A stretch of 64,000 bases of DNA, taken from contig SMMW01000153.1 in NCBI GenBank assembly GCA_004794655.1, positions 3,606,501-3,670,500 on the forward strand. Reading direction: 5' to 3'. Shown here in pieces: positions 47,910 to 59,388 of this stretch. Position numbers and translations under genes: made by a program. The notes under the pieces were generated by a model, which searched no databases, was not told the origin of the DNA, and was given only the letters and a program-made list of their open reading frames with translations. Source of the stretch: Marisa cornuarietis (Eukaryota > Mollusca > Gastropoda > Architaenioglossa > Ampullariidae). Positions within the stretch are counted from its first letter, which is position 1. Each line of letters opens with the position of its first letter.

Positions 47910-50900
47910 TTCTTCACACTTGTGAGGATTTTGCTGAAGGTGAATATCTCCAGCCCTCGCTGAGAAACAGAATATTTACTCCTGATCTTTGCAATGATTT
48001 CAAATTTTTATGCGCTGGACCTTTAGCTATAGTTTTTCAAGTGCTTGCACAACACCTTGACTTTTGCTCATAAAGGAAAAAAAAGTGTATTTCGAAATTT
48101 TAATCAAATGTTTCATGTATTTGGGTTTTTTTATTTAGCTTTCAGCAGATAAGTTTCATATTCTAAAGGCGGTGAAAAAGTTCGATACGTTGTTAATGGA
48201 GCAAATATTTTTTAGATGAGATCAAGTGAATATTATTAGACGAATTTTTTGATAGGTTGTCAAGGCAACTAAGGAACAAAATGTTGGCAGCAGAAAGTCG
48301 CAGTTTATTTACCTGATTTACCACCATCGACCTTAAGAGTATTTTCATCCGCAATATTTTTGTGGGACTGTACATTGTTGTCAGCCTGCAAAGTAAATGT
48401 GTGAAAATCTTCAGCAAGTCCTCGAGGTTTTGTTTGTTTTTGTTTGTGTCTGTCTCACCTTGACACGCATGCAACACAAAATGCTGTCTTCAGATCACAA
48501 ATATTGTAATATATCACCAGCCCACGTTCACAAAATAAAAAACGACATCAAGAGCTATATTCTAAATAATGTACATCATAATTTAATTTCAACAATATTT
48601 TAAATAATATATGGTGCTTTCTTTTAATAACGTATAATGCTTGCTTTCTGTAATATATGTTTGTTTTAAATAATCTATAATGTTTGCTTCAAGTAATATA
48701 TGATCTTTATTTAAATAACACATCATGAAATGAAAATGGAGACGAGAAATCCAGGCTGAGTTCTGCGGGATCAGTTTTCTGTTTATGATTTAGTGATGCA
48801 GGGAACAGCCGCCCCCTCTAAAAAGATTCTGGGGAAGCAAGAATATTTTATTTTGCCCCCAGTGCTTAAGATATGATTCAAAGGTAGAGGAGCCGAGAGA
48901 GAAAAATGACAAATCTTTCTTTATTTACGAGGATAACAGAATAATAAAACGTTATGCTTTCTTACATATAGCCTTCGATCTAAAGAAAGAGAAAAACCCA
49001 CTACTTTGCTACAAAACAAAGGCATTAATGAAAGAATACGCAGGGATGGGTTTTTTTGGGATACTGACTTGAATGTGATTAATACGATTACAAGGTTTAT
49101 CTTATTCTGAATATTACATTGTGATTGCGATAAGAGGGTGAGTTATTTTTCAGTGAGTTGTGGTTCTTGTTAAGTGTTGTTTTGTCGTTTAACACTGAAG
49201 GCACTATTTGTTGTGAACAATATTCATGGGGAACAGGGGAAGATAAGATCATTTCCACATTGCAAGGCTCCCGTCACACTGGCTGTCAAGACCGACAGGG
49301 GAATGAGGGACGCAAGTCTAAGGGGAATGCGTTGATTCTGTTTGCAAGACCCCAAAGAACTTTTCAGTGTGGACAAGATCTTAAAGATCTCTCATGTATC
49401 CAAGTGCTTAGAGAAGGAAAGGAAAGAAGAAATAATTCAAATAAATTAACACAAAAAATTACGAAAACAAACAAAATATCGGGAAGTAGGCTGCTTGTCC
49501 TACCATGATAACCGGAAGTAAGTCAGCCCCTCTGTCTCTTTTTGCAGTCTGTAAGTGTTACCAACGCCCTCTGTCTCTTATTGCAGACCACAACGGCACA
49601 ATGCAAAGAAAGAAAAAAGAAACTCTAAAAGAAAGAACGTTGCTAACGACAACTACTTTATTTAGCCATAGCATGCAAAGAAGAGCCACCATGGTGCTCC
49701 ACCCTTCAGCGCCCTATGTATCCCACTTCGTTGCAGAGCATGACAACCATGACAACACCACACAATAACCACAGAATGAGAACTCGTAATGAGCTCTCCT
49801 CCGCCCACAATACCATGCAAACGGATGGATGCTATTAAACCCGCACCAAACACACGATGGATTCTGGCTGATGAAAAAGCTTTCGGCGCCAGACGCTCCG
49901 TGAGGTACACACCCCGCTTCACAGCACGGAAGGGTTGGCTACCCCGCTCCCTCTCCTCTTGGGGTTTCATCTTCGCACGATATTTTACTGCGAAGTTCAC
50001 TTAGCATCCCCCCGAGGGTCGGTACACCTTGGCTTTTGACCTGTCCGGAAGTAAGATTTCCGTCTGCGCGCGCAATCCTATTGACGGGGCAGATGTTCGC
50101 TGCGAGGAAGACGCGTTTACTTTCGATGTGCGGCAAAGCAGCTGCTGTTGCTGCTGCTGCTGATGATGATTAGGCTTCTCACCGGTTTTCCGTTACTCTC
50201 GGAGCTGGCAGCTTTATTAATCAGAAAAAGGACAGTTTGTTGGTTTCTGTGCTCCATCTCCTGCTCCTATTCAACAGGTGATGGCGGAGATAAATGGGGC
50301 CGTCTGAAAACTGTGCCAGCACATTTTTTCATAGTTTTTTTTTAAAATCTGGTATTCATATTTCTCCTTACCTTTTACCACCCGTCCCTGCGACTTCCAC
50401 CCAACAATTTTACGGCCTCAGCACAATATCAGCACCATGTACGTCTGTGTGTGTGTGTGTGTGAGAGAGAGTGAGAGCGGGGAAGGGGAAGGGGTGTTAA
50501 TGATGACATGAATGCTTCAAAGCGGCGCTTGGCCACAAAGCTAAATTAATGAAGATGAAATGTGCTTTGACAGTCTACTAAGTTTATGAAGATGAAAAGC
50601 TCTTGGTGACTGTAATAAACTAATACAGATGGCAGGAAATACACTTTGTCCGTAAACTGAGTTCACGAGCACTAAATAGTGACTTGTCAAAGTGGGTCTG
50701 AGTACAGTGCGAGTGAGAAGAATTTCTGTAGGATTTGAGTTCCTTACAGTTTGGAATTTCTTACTCATCGGCGAGGTGTTCGATGTGGACTGTTGCCTCT
50801 CAATGTTCATCTGAACTGTAAAGTGTCGAGACTTCTGTCTTCTATCATTAGCTGCGTAGCTGAACAGCTCCCCACAAATACTCGTGAATGTGAGTCTTGA

Positions 50901-52170
50901 AATTGATGATGAGCTAATGTTAGCTCAGATAGGGTCACTAATGTCCTCGGCAATCGTCATCGTCGTCGTCGTCGTCGTCGTCATTGTTGTTATCCCCCTC
51001 CCCCCCCCACTTTTTAATTTCTCCTCCTTAACGCCATCAATAGCGAGTTTCTCGCCGTTGATAGAAGGGCCATTTAAAAACTTTAAAAACCTTGACAACT
51101 TTATTTTAAAAAGACTGGCAATCTTTTTTTTTTTTTGGCATCCAGAATCAACGAATCCAAGGTCCTAGTCTGCAGAGCGCGCAACGCAGCAAAAGATTTA
51201 ATTTTGTTTAGACGGATCCACTTCAGGTGGTTTCTGTCTGACACTTTTTAACTTCCCATAATTTCCTTACAGGCTTAATTTTTTTTCGCCCACTAGACTG
51301 CAAAAATCTTTCGTTGCAGAAAAAGTGGGGGATGTCCGCCGGCAGCAGACCTACAGGATTTTTTTAGCTTTACCCGGTCTGCAAGTGTTCTTCTGCTGAC
51401 AAAAACTCCATGGAAATAACATTTATTTTACCGACTTGTGGTATACCACTCAGGTGCCGCACACAGTGCTTGTCGAGGAACATTCTAGAACTGTGAGCAG
51501 CTGAACAACTGTGGCTGATACCAAGTCCTTTCTTTCCTGTCACTGGCCACCCTCAACTCTCCCCGTGTAATCAGAAAAGTTCAGATTTTCCGAGAAATGT
51601 GGTGTTAGTGATACTTGAACATTAATGAAAACTTTGAAAGGCAATTAATTAATTTGATAGTCGTCTGTAAAGAGGTACACTGATACAAATGCTGTCAACA
51701 CCAAGAAGAAATATTTAAAGATTCTGATCTTACTATAATTCTCACCTAAAGAACTCACAAATAGTTCTGGACTTCCATAAGAGTGAAAATGTTTATTCCA
51801 TAACAATCTGCGATTTTTCGATCCACTTAAGCCCCGTTTTCACCTGATAAATAAAGCGAAGTGTGGCGATGTCTGAGTGCGTGTGTGGCACACGTGCGAG
51901 CTGGCTGTAGGTTAACCTCCCTCACATCCACACCAATTTTCCGAGTTTTTCTTCATTTGGCAACCGTCCACTCCTTTAGTCTATGGCTCGGTCAGGAAAT
52001 TGTTTCTTTGGACTATTTCGCCCGGAGTATGTTTCTTTTCATCTTTATTTCCTGCGTTGAAAGGTGTTACAGGTGGCTTCAAAGGGGAAATAATATTACA
52101 GAGAAGAAATGTCAACATACGTCTATTATGCAGAGACAACACGTTGGCAGAGTAGTCCTTGCGACTCGAA
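47910..52170. other. Non-coding stretch
   Basis: 48540-48730 is very AT-rich, with recurrent AATAATATATG-like phrases. A duplicated 3'-splice-site-like motif lies at 49527-49590 (separate entry). There is a GT run at 50447-50461 and a (GTC)n run at 50961-50981. No exon with recognised homology was found. Confidence 0.5.
49527..49590 (+). other. Tandemly duplicated splice-acceptor-like motif
   Basis: CCCTCTGTCTCTTTTTGCAG and CCCTCTGTCTCTTATTGCAG occur about 40 bp apart. Both are strong polypyrimidine-tract-plus-AG sequences. Between them, GTAAGT directly follows a TCT triplet, which would fit a 5' splice site. The arrangement may be a 40-bp tandem duplication of an intron end. No adjoining coding exon is recognised. 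Confidence 0.45.
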
Positions 52171-52174
52171 CCCT

Positions 52175-52486
52175 GTGTAATAGGACGCACATACACTTAC
52201 CTTGCATACGCACGACGCATATTACACATACATACACCACGCTCGACGAGCCCCCCGTAGATGGGGATGGAGGTGAAGAGATTTCTAGTTGATTTATGGA
52301 AGATGAAGAACTCGCTGCTCTCTCTTTTCTATCTGGCCATGGAACCGTCGTCTTTCTTCTTCTTTTTACGTCATTCTTTTTACGTCATTCTTTTACAAAA
52401 TGACGTCGAACAAATGACGCACACAAGACGTCAAACACAAGACACCATTCACACACGAAACAATACAAGACCTCCCCCTGACTCAT
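52175..52486 (-). repeat. Dispersed repeat X, copy 2 (inverted)
   Basis: The reverse complement of this segment matches 17761-18054 almost base for base, including the CAAG|GTAAGTG splice-donor-like end (near 52195-52205 here). This copy has an additional 16-bp duplication of TTTTACGTCATTCTTT near 52365-52396 that the other copy lacks. The CxxC-containing frame of copy 1 is broken here. Similarity ends abruptly at both sides, consistent with a transposed or segmentally duplicated unit. Confidence 0.85.
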
Positions 52487-52489
52487 TAC

Positions 52490-53900
52490 ACCCTGCCACA
52501 GCGAAAGACAGAGACTGAGAGGAGAGAAGGAGGTATAGCCTCCCCCCCCTTTCCCTCGATACCTCGTCCCGCCGTTGTTAAAGACGAGACGTTAACCTGT
52601 CAAGTTTGGGAAGGGACATCAGGAGTACAAAGTTCGCACCCTACTTCCCTCTGCTCTGCATGAAGAAGCTTGGCTAAACTCGTATGAAGCGACAGATAAA
52701 AAAGTTGATAAAAATCACAGCTGGAAGAGTTGGCGTCAGAAATCAAGTGGAGCGAAACTGGATAACCTGGCCAGTTATTAATAAAACCCCTTTGGATACT
52801 TGCCTAACCCACCGCAAAGCTCCTGAAAGACGCACGTGCTTTTCTTGAACGCGACCAGAAATTCGTAAAACTTCATAAAGCTTCGATTATTTCCGTCTGC
52901 CTGCTGCCCCTCAGACCGTGTTCCTTCATTTTCTTTCCTTCGTGTTTTGTCCCCATGTTTCTCAGGGGATGAAATTCACTCTTTTTCGTCTGTTGCACGA
53001 CAACGAGGCTCTGGTTGCACCTCTTTCACTCTCTCTCTCTCTCTCTCGCCAGTATGTTGGCTATGTTATCATTCAACATCAGTGCTTCGGGTTGCAGTAC
53101 ATTTCCAGGAGTATATTGGCTACTTTATCTTGGATCTCCAGTTCGGTTCCTCTGCTCTGATCTAGTTAGGGACAGGTAATAATAGATAATAACACTGCAT
53201 ACCTAATTACCAGACGCACATACAAACTCACTTAGCTTGGCAATTTTGTCTTCCGTCGCTGCACTGCCGTTACACACAGAATTCTCGTTAGCACTACTGT
53301 CACGTGACTCCACGGACTCCAGGTCGATGAAGTGCACACATTAACTCGTCCTGGGGCGTTGACACGAGGTGCAGTCAGTCGACGACATTTGCCGGCCTCT
53401 GGTGACTGGTTCCTTCCTGGTTCTGGGAGCTTCCAGAAAGTCTGTTCTTGGGATGTTCACGTGTGAAGTATGTCACGTGTACACTCAGTTTAATACGCAG
53501 CAGGGATTTCACCTTAGAAGGGATGATGGCCGCTCTGGAGGTTCGAAAACATGAGAAAACTCTTTATTCTTTCGGTATTTACCACACTATCGTCTGACCC
53601 TCCCGCTCTTGGCACGGTGACGGCACGTGCAACAAGCCTCGTTGGTTTCACCTGAACCCGAAACCCGTTTTCAAGACTTTGTAATAGTTAATCAGCTGCT
53701 TACTCAGATGCTAGGGTAATGGTTGACAAAAACATATATTATGGTGTGTTTATTTCCCAGTTAACTCTACCTTTCTAAAGGTAGACATTTCGACGGGTTG
53801 GTCAGTCAGATCATTCATGTAGTCAGACTATTACCATCCTCCGAGTGCCACATGAGTAGACACAACGACCACGTTAGACACGTGGATGTGACTGTGGGCA
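52490..53900. other. Non-coding stretch
   Basis: A (CT)n run lies at 53030-53047. A perfect GTCACGTGAC E-box lies at 53299-53308, and further CACGTG motifs near 53458 and 53475. No exon is recognised. Confidence 0.45.
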
Positions 53901-53901
53901 T

Positions 53902-54333
53902 GCATGTGTTCTGAGTTTTTTATGTCTATGTGTTCTGAGTTTTGTATGTCCATGTGCTCTGAGTTTTGTATGCCATGTGTTCTGAGTTTTTATGTCTATG
54001 TGTTCTGAGTTTTGTATGCCATGTGTTCTGAGTTTTGTATGTCCATGTGTTCTGAGTTTTGTATGCCATGTGTTCTGAGTTTTGTATGTCCATGTGTTCT
54101 GAGTTTTGTATGTCCATGTGCTCTGAGATTTTATGTCCATGTGTTCTGAGTTTTGTGTGTCCATGTGCTCTGAGTTTTGTATGTCCATGTGTTCTGAGTT
54201 TTGTATGTCCATGTGCTCTGAGTTTTGTATGCCATGTGTTCTGAGTTTTTATGTCCATGTGCTCTGAGTTTTGTATGCCATGTGTTCTGAGTATTTTATG
54301 TCCATGTGTTCTGAGTTTTTTTATGTCGATGTG
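53902..54333. repeat. About 24-bp minisatellite, about 18 copies
   Basis: Units of TGTTCTGAGTTTTGTATGTC plus CATG alternate with shorter forms lacking one or two bases (TATGCCATG). Point variants TGTGCTCTGAG and GAGATTTTATG occur. On the minus strand the 24-bp form reads as the eight-residue period MDIQNSEH, which explains the frames of about 110 codons there. Confidence 0.95.
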
Positions 54334-54394
54334 ACCCCTTTAATAAATGAATGTCGATACTGTTACGTTTCTTGGATTACATGCACTTTGTGAT

Positions 54395-54395
<1 letters not shown>

Positions 54396-54460
<65 letters not shown>
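54396..54460. repeat. (CA)32 microsatellite
   Basis: An uninterrupted CA array of 65 bp shortly after the 24-bp minisatellite. Confidence 0.95.
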
Positions 54461-54464
<4 letters not shown>

Positions 54465-54654
54465 CTCTGACATTAAAGTATACACGATTCTCTTCTTGAA
54501 AGATAATAAAACTGCACCTTAACCGTTCTTATTTGCCTCGACTGCTCTTCTGTATCGTATAGAGTTTGGGCGCTCATGTTTATCATGAGTATTCATTTTT
54601 GAAACTGTTGTTTACTCTGGTCGTTTGTTTAATCAAGGCCGTTTTTATTTACCC

Positions 54655-54840
54655 ATGTGTTAGCGTAATTTTACCTTGGCCATCCTTATTACCATGGCCT
54701 TTATCATTTACCTTGACAGTTCTCGTTTACCTTGGTCATTCTTGTTTACCTTGACCCTTCGTGTTGATCTTAATTCTTCTTATTGACCTAGTGCGTTATG
54801 GTTACCTTGACCTCTCTTGTTTACCTTGAAGGGCTGTACC
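54655..54840. repeat. Degenerate TTACCTTG tandem repeat
   Basis: The phrase TTACCTTGRCC recurs at about 20-25-bp intervals with variable fillers (ATTCTTGT, CTCTTGT, AGTTCTCG). It looks like an old, diverged minisatellite. Confidence 0.55.
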
Positions 54841-55073
54841 TATTTTGACCGCACTTGTTCAAACAATCGTTCAATGGCTGCAGCAGAGCTCGGACCCTGA
54901 AATACAGCTCGAAGAAGCCCCAGGAATCGGCTAACAGCTGAAAACAGCCATTTCACTAGGGCAATCAGGAGGATATCCGTACATCTGATGACAAATGCCG
55001 CTAATGCTGCCCGTTATGGGTTTTTATTTAGTGGTGGGGAGGAGAGGAGACAAGAAGCTTTGTCTGGTGCAAG

Positions 55074-55514
55074 ATGTCAAGGATAACGCGGCTATTCAAT
55101 GTTATGATGGCAACAATGTTTCCTCCATTGTCCTCCCGCTTTCCCACCAACGTTTGTCCACGTAGCCTTTTGCGACAGGACACGGCGCTGACATGTTCCC
55201 TAAAATATTCCTGCTCCATATTAGTCACACGTGTGAGTCAGATACGTCCTCTGAGTACAAGAGAAGAAAACTTTCTACGCATGCGCGTTTCGTTGTTGGC
55301 CTTTAGTTTGCTGACCTTTTGCACACCAGCTTCCAGACGCCGCAATCAAGAGAATGCCCGATATGGACATGGGGATCCATGGGGCCCCGATTGTGATTTC
55401 GACTTTCACCTTTCTTTCAACTGTGTTACAGTGTATTGTTCTGTCTTCACATCAGCAAACACTGGTAAGAGCTGCTGGCTCCGAGCTGGACTACAGGGGA
55501 TACTATGCTGCTAA
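55074..55514 (+). CDS. Candidate ORF; possible secreted cysteine-rich peptide from internal ATG at 55281
   Basis: This is among the longest ATG-initiated, non-repetitive frames in the window (146 codons). From the internal ATG at 55281 it encodes 77 residues. These start with MRVSLLAFSLLTFCTPAS, a good signal-peptide shape, then an Arg-Arg-Arg run. The remainder has six cysteines at 38, 48, 53, 65, 76 and 77 (C-x9-C-x4-C-x11-C-x10-CC), ending at the stop. The -3 base at 55281 is C, a weak start context. The upstream ATG at 55074 has A at -3. A CGCATGCGCG (NRF1-like) motif overlaps the internal start. A different frame (55354-55710) is also open and contains a possible splice donor TG|GTAAGA. 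I recognise no family; chance cannot be excluded. Confidence 0.2.
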   Translation: MSRITRLFNVMMATMFPPLSSRFPTNVCPRSLLRQDTALTCSLKYSCSILVTRVSQIRPLSTREENFLRMRVSLLAFSLLTFCTPASRRRNQENARYGHGDPWGPDCDFDFHLSFNCVTVYCSVFTSANTGKSCWLRAGLQGILCC

Positions 55515-56332
55515 ACCTGCTCGTGGAGCTGCAAGAGTATATCATCAGTATCGCATCCAGGATCGCAAAGTCTTTGGCTTAAATCTCAGCTTGGATGCCT
55601 CCCTTTATAGGACACCTTGGCCTTCAGGGGCTTTCTCCGGGGGTCCTTCCGTATCATTTACTCCTTATCTCTCTTTCCCCTTCTCCGCATGCTGCAAAAT
55701 GTCCCCCTAGGTAAAAGATGCTCGTGTCAAATGAAGCAGCTAACTAGGCTACTGTGCTGGTAGGTCGCCAGTTTGTTGTAATAAGTTGGCGATGTAGTCA
55801 GGAGAAGACATGAGGTCAGGTTGACTGCGCAGTCTTAACGGTCAGTCCCAGTCCTTCAGCAGTTTATTCGTCTAAAGTCTCTGGTGCCTTTCTGTGGCTC
55901 ATTATTTCCTTCATGAAATCCAGGCGAAGGTATAAAGTGGACACAAATTTACACTCATTTATTTTGACACCGGGATGGCTGATTGTTCGCGATTTAAACA
56001 AGCAGCTAATGAGGCACACGCCCACGCACACTCACGCGCAATTACATTTTCTCATACGCGCGCACAAACACACTTACACACGTACATGCACAGGTACATT
56101 GCCTATTGTCCTTGAACCCGAGTGTCTACTCAGTGATGAAGTAAACAGCTGGCGGAGAGCACTTGTGTTACTGGCGGCAGAAGTTTCCGGTTAATCCTCA
56201 GGTGTAGCTGAAAGTTTCTTGCTCCCTCAAAAACTCTACACTTATTGTCTTCCTGAGTTTTCTGCACAAAAATGGCCTGATGCAGCTTTTCTCACATCTC
56301 ACTACAATTAGCAAATCAGAAGCTGGACTGCC

Positions 56333-56429
<97 letters not shown>
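56333..56429. repeat. (CAT)32 trinucleotide microsatellite
   Basis: An uninterrupted run of about 97 bp. It encodes poly-Met, poly-Ile or poly-His frames of no significance. Confidence 0.95.
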
Positions 56430-56587
56430 TTATTAGCAAGTTTAGTCATCGATGACTCGACAAAGACGCGAGTGCAATGTGGTTTTGATGACTAAACAGA
56501 TGAGTGAATTTCTGGCATACAACAGTCGGAGCACAGGCTATAAATAGAATGAACTGCTGGCAGTCTGGCGAGGGAGGCGGGGGGAGG

Positions 56588-56815
56588 GGCGCCCAGTGGT
56601 GTAGTGGTTAAAGCACTCGGTTGTGACCACTGCATTCAGCATCTCCGGGTTCAGATCTCGTCTCGGGACATTCTCTTTTATGTGACACCTGTCGTCAGGG
56701 CTGGGTGTCGGGGGGTTTTTTCTCCGGGTACTCCGGTTTCCTCGCCTCTCTCTCCCTCCCCCATAGAACGAAATCACTTCAAAGTGGAAGCACTTTCCTA
56801 CTAAAAAAAACAAAC
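56588..56815 (+). mobile_element. tRNA-derived SINE
   Basis: The head resembles a tRNA gene. TGGTGTAGTGGTTAAAGC (56597-56614) fits a Pol III A-box/D-arm, and GGGTTCAGATCTC (56647-56659) a B-box/T-arm at normal spacing. The body continues with GGGTGTCGGGGGGTTTTTTC and TCCGGGTACTCCGGTTTCCT, then a CT-rich stretch, and ends in an A-rich tail near 56802-56814. This is the standard layout of a tRNA-SINE mobilised by a partner LINE. No clear target-site duplication was identified. Confidence 0.65.
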
Positions 56816-56829
56816 CAGTTTCCCGAGAA

Positions 56830-57540
56830 CAGCTGTTAGCAGCTCACGGAGTGGCCTGGTACAAGGTGAGCCTTTGAGTCCGGAACCACAAAAGGTCGAA
56901 CCTTGTTCTAGCAGTTAAGACAAACAGTTTGTCTGCCACTAGTCTAATCTATCCATGGTCTTTGGTTGGAGCACTTTCAGTGTCGTGTGTGAGACATAAC
57001 AACCTGACGACAGTCTCGGCTGGAGAAACAGTCAACAACCACCTGGGCTTTGCTCGTGACACTGTCCTACGTGGTAACAAAGGGACTCCCAGATGTGAGG
57101 AACTGAAAAACTCTCGACACAAGCGATGATGTATATAAGATGATGGGACGAGCGATGTCAAAACAAATCATGGGGAACAACAACAACAAATTTTTTTTTC
57201 ATCGTCACTCTGAAGACAAAGGATTTTATTTATGGCAAGAAGAACACACATGAGTTATTGCCACCCAAAAATAGAAGACTATTGTCATCACAGAGGATAC
57301 TCACTGCACTCATGGATGTTTTGCATTTTATTTTACTTTATTTTAAATTTTACTTTTTTATTTTACTTTACCTCACTTCATGTAGTGTATGCCTGTTGAC
57401 CAGGTGTTCGTCTATAATTTGTAAGACTGTCCCTGTCCCTGTCCGTAAAATACGTGACACAGAAAACTGATTCTGCACAGGTGAGATACCTACATACTTT
57501 ATACTAAATCTCTAATCAGCAGTCGCTAAGTACACCTCAG
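56830..57540. other. Non-coding stretch
   Basis: T-rich tracts at 57190-57199 and TTTTATTTTACTTTA repeats at 57326-57371. No gene is recognised. Confidence 0.5.
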
Positions 57541-57725
57541 GATTAGATAGTATCTTACAGTTGCCATGGTGATACAGGTTAGGACTAGATACTGTAGTCG
57601 TCGCGACACACGTCAAGACTGGATATTACTTTACAGTTGCCGTGGAAATACAGGTCAACACTAGATATCACACTAGTCTGGTAGTCGTATAGAATACCAG
57701 ATAGTAGTCGTCATGACACACGTGT
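57540..57725. repeat. Diverged two-copy tandem repeat of about 90 bp
   Basis: TTACAGTTGCCRTGG followed by ATACAGGT and AACACTAGATA/GGACTAGATA occurs twice (near 57554 and 57630), each followed by a TAGTCGTC phrase. Divergence is substantial. Confidence 0.55.
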
Positions 57726-57878
57726 GGAGAAGTAGTCATGAAGTGAGGTGAGGGACTGTCCCAGGGTAAAGTGGGAGAAATCAAGGGCAAGCATCTTGTG
57801 TCCGAAGTTGCTAAATGGTGAGCGGACATTGACAATATTGCTCCATGTTACTAACCCTAGGACATCTTTGACAATGAG

Positions 57879-58474
57879 TTATAGCTACAACCACGGGGGT
57901 ATAGCTACAGCCACGGGGATACAGCTACAGCCACGAGGGTATAGCTACAGTAACGAGGTTACAGCTACAGTAACGAGGTTATAGCTATAGTAACGAGGGT
58001 ACAGCTACAGCCACGGGGTTATAGCTACGGTAACGAGGGTACAGCTACAGCCACGGGGGTATAGCTACAGCTACAGTCACGGGGGTATAGCTACAGTCAC
58101 GGGGCTACAGCTACAGCCACTGGGGTACAGCTACAACCACGAGGGTATAGCTACAGCCACGGGGGTACAGCTACAGCCAGGGGGTATAGCTACAGTAATG
58201 AGGGTACAGCTACAGTCGCGGGGATACAGCTACAGCCACGAGGGTATAGCTACAGCCACGGAGGTACAGCTACAGCCACGGAGGTATAGCTACACTCACG
58301 AGGGTACAGCTACAGCCACGAGGCTAAAGCTACAGCCACGGGGTACAGCTACAGCCACGAGTGTATAGCTATAGTAACGAGGGTACAGCTACAGCCACGG
58401 GGGTATAGCTACAGTAACGAGGTTACAGCTACAGTCACGGGGGTACAGCTACAGCCACGGGGGTACAGCTACAT
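57879..58474. repeat. 20-bp minisatellite, about 30 copies
   Basis: The unit is TAGCTACAGCCACGGGGGTA, with variants ACAGCTACAG, AGTAACGAGG and AGTCACGGGG. Most units are exactly 20 bp, with a few 1-bp deletions and one extra CTACAG hexamer near 58070. TATAGC and TACAGC units are interspersed, implying repeated block shuffling. Confidence 0.95.
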
Positions 58475-58479
58475 CTCTG

Positions 58480-59385
58480 TGGTCTGCACACTGCTTGATG
58501 ACTGCGGAGACAAGACGCTAGGTGTAGAGTGCCCCATACTGTTCCAATGACTTGCCCTCACTTCATGACTATGGCCTCTGGGCTGTATCCTCTAGTCACC
58601 GAAAAGTCCTCCCCGGGACTCGGTGTCGTCCATTCCTGTGGAAGCAATATTCTCTTATTGCCTTTTATGTCCTGCATTGATTGGCATCTCCCGTCGGAAC
58701 CTAATCGCACGATGTCCAGTACCTGTTGGGACAGCAGCCTACATTATCCTACACTAATTGGTGGCCACTGCTCTACACTATTCTACGCTAATCGGTGGCC
58801 ATGGGTTTCCCTTAATGAGTCTCTCGCCGCTGTGCTGCTTATGTCGACACTTCTGTTACTGCTGTAACCGGAGGAAAAGTATCTGCCATCTCTCAGCCGA
58901 GATAAGAGAATCCGCTGGAGTGGGGTGGGTGCTGGTGAAGTGGGTGGGGGTGCCTGTGTCCACCAGGCAATGGTACTGGAGGGAGAAATTGTCTGCGCAG
59001 CTGGTGTGTTTCTCAGACTGATCTCCCCTGAGGGTGAGTGCTGTTGTCGGTAAGAGCATCAGACGTGGCTCCACCAGAGAGTCAGACAGCGACCAGTGTG
59101 TCCCAAGCCGATGTCGACATCTGAGGAAGGTCAAGGATGAGTTGTTTCGAGAACAAGCGTGGTTATTCACCCTCATTGATTTTATCATCTTTGCCGTCAT
59201 CGGCGACGCTGGCGCATCACTTCCGCTGCTTCCTCCTGTTGGCCAGTCTCTGTACTTTGACCTCCACCTTGCAAAGGTAGCCACGCTCCGCACTCGACGG
59301 CAGTCGGTAGTCCGTTGATTCCATCTGCCGTCTGTGGTCGTCATGTGACCTGTGGTCACAACAAAAGTGGTCAGAAGAACGCAGT
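58480..59385. other. Stretch between two minisatellites
   Basis: A minus-strand frame at 58856-59410 is open for 184 codons but begins at TTG inside the next minisatellite. Its first ATG is about 22 codons in. It has no recognised domain. A tRNA-like A-box phrase, TTGTCGGTAAGAGCATCAGACG, lies at about 59044-59065 without a B-box. I do not call a gene. Confidence 0.4.
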
Positions 59386-59388
59386 AAA

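Noticed and set aside
53874..54258. MDIQNSEH-type repeat proteins on the minus strand
   Set aside because: Produced by the 24-bp minisatellite. Irregular unit lengths shift the frame, so no single protein spans the array.
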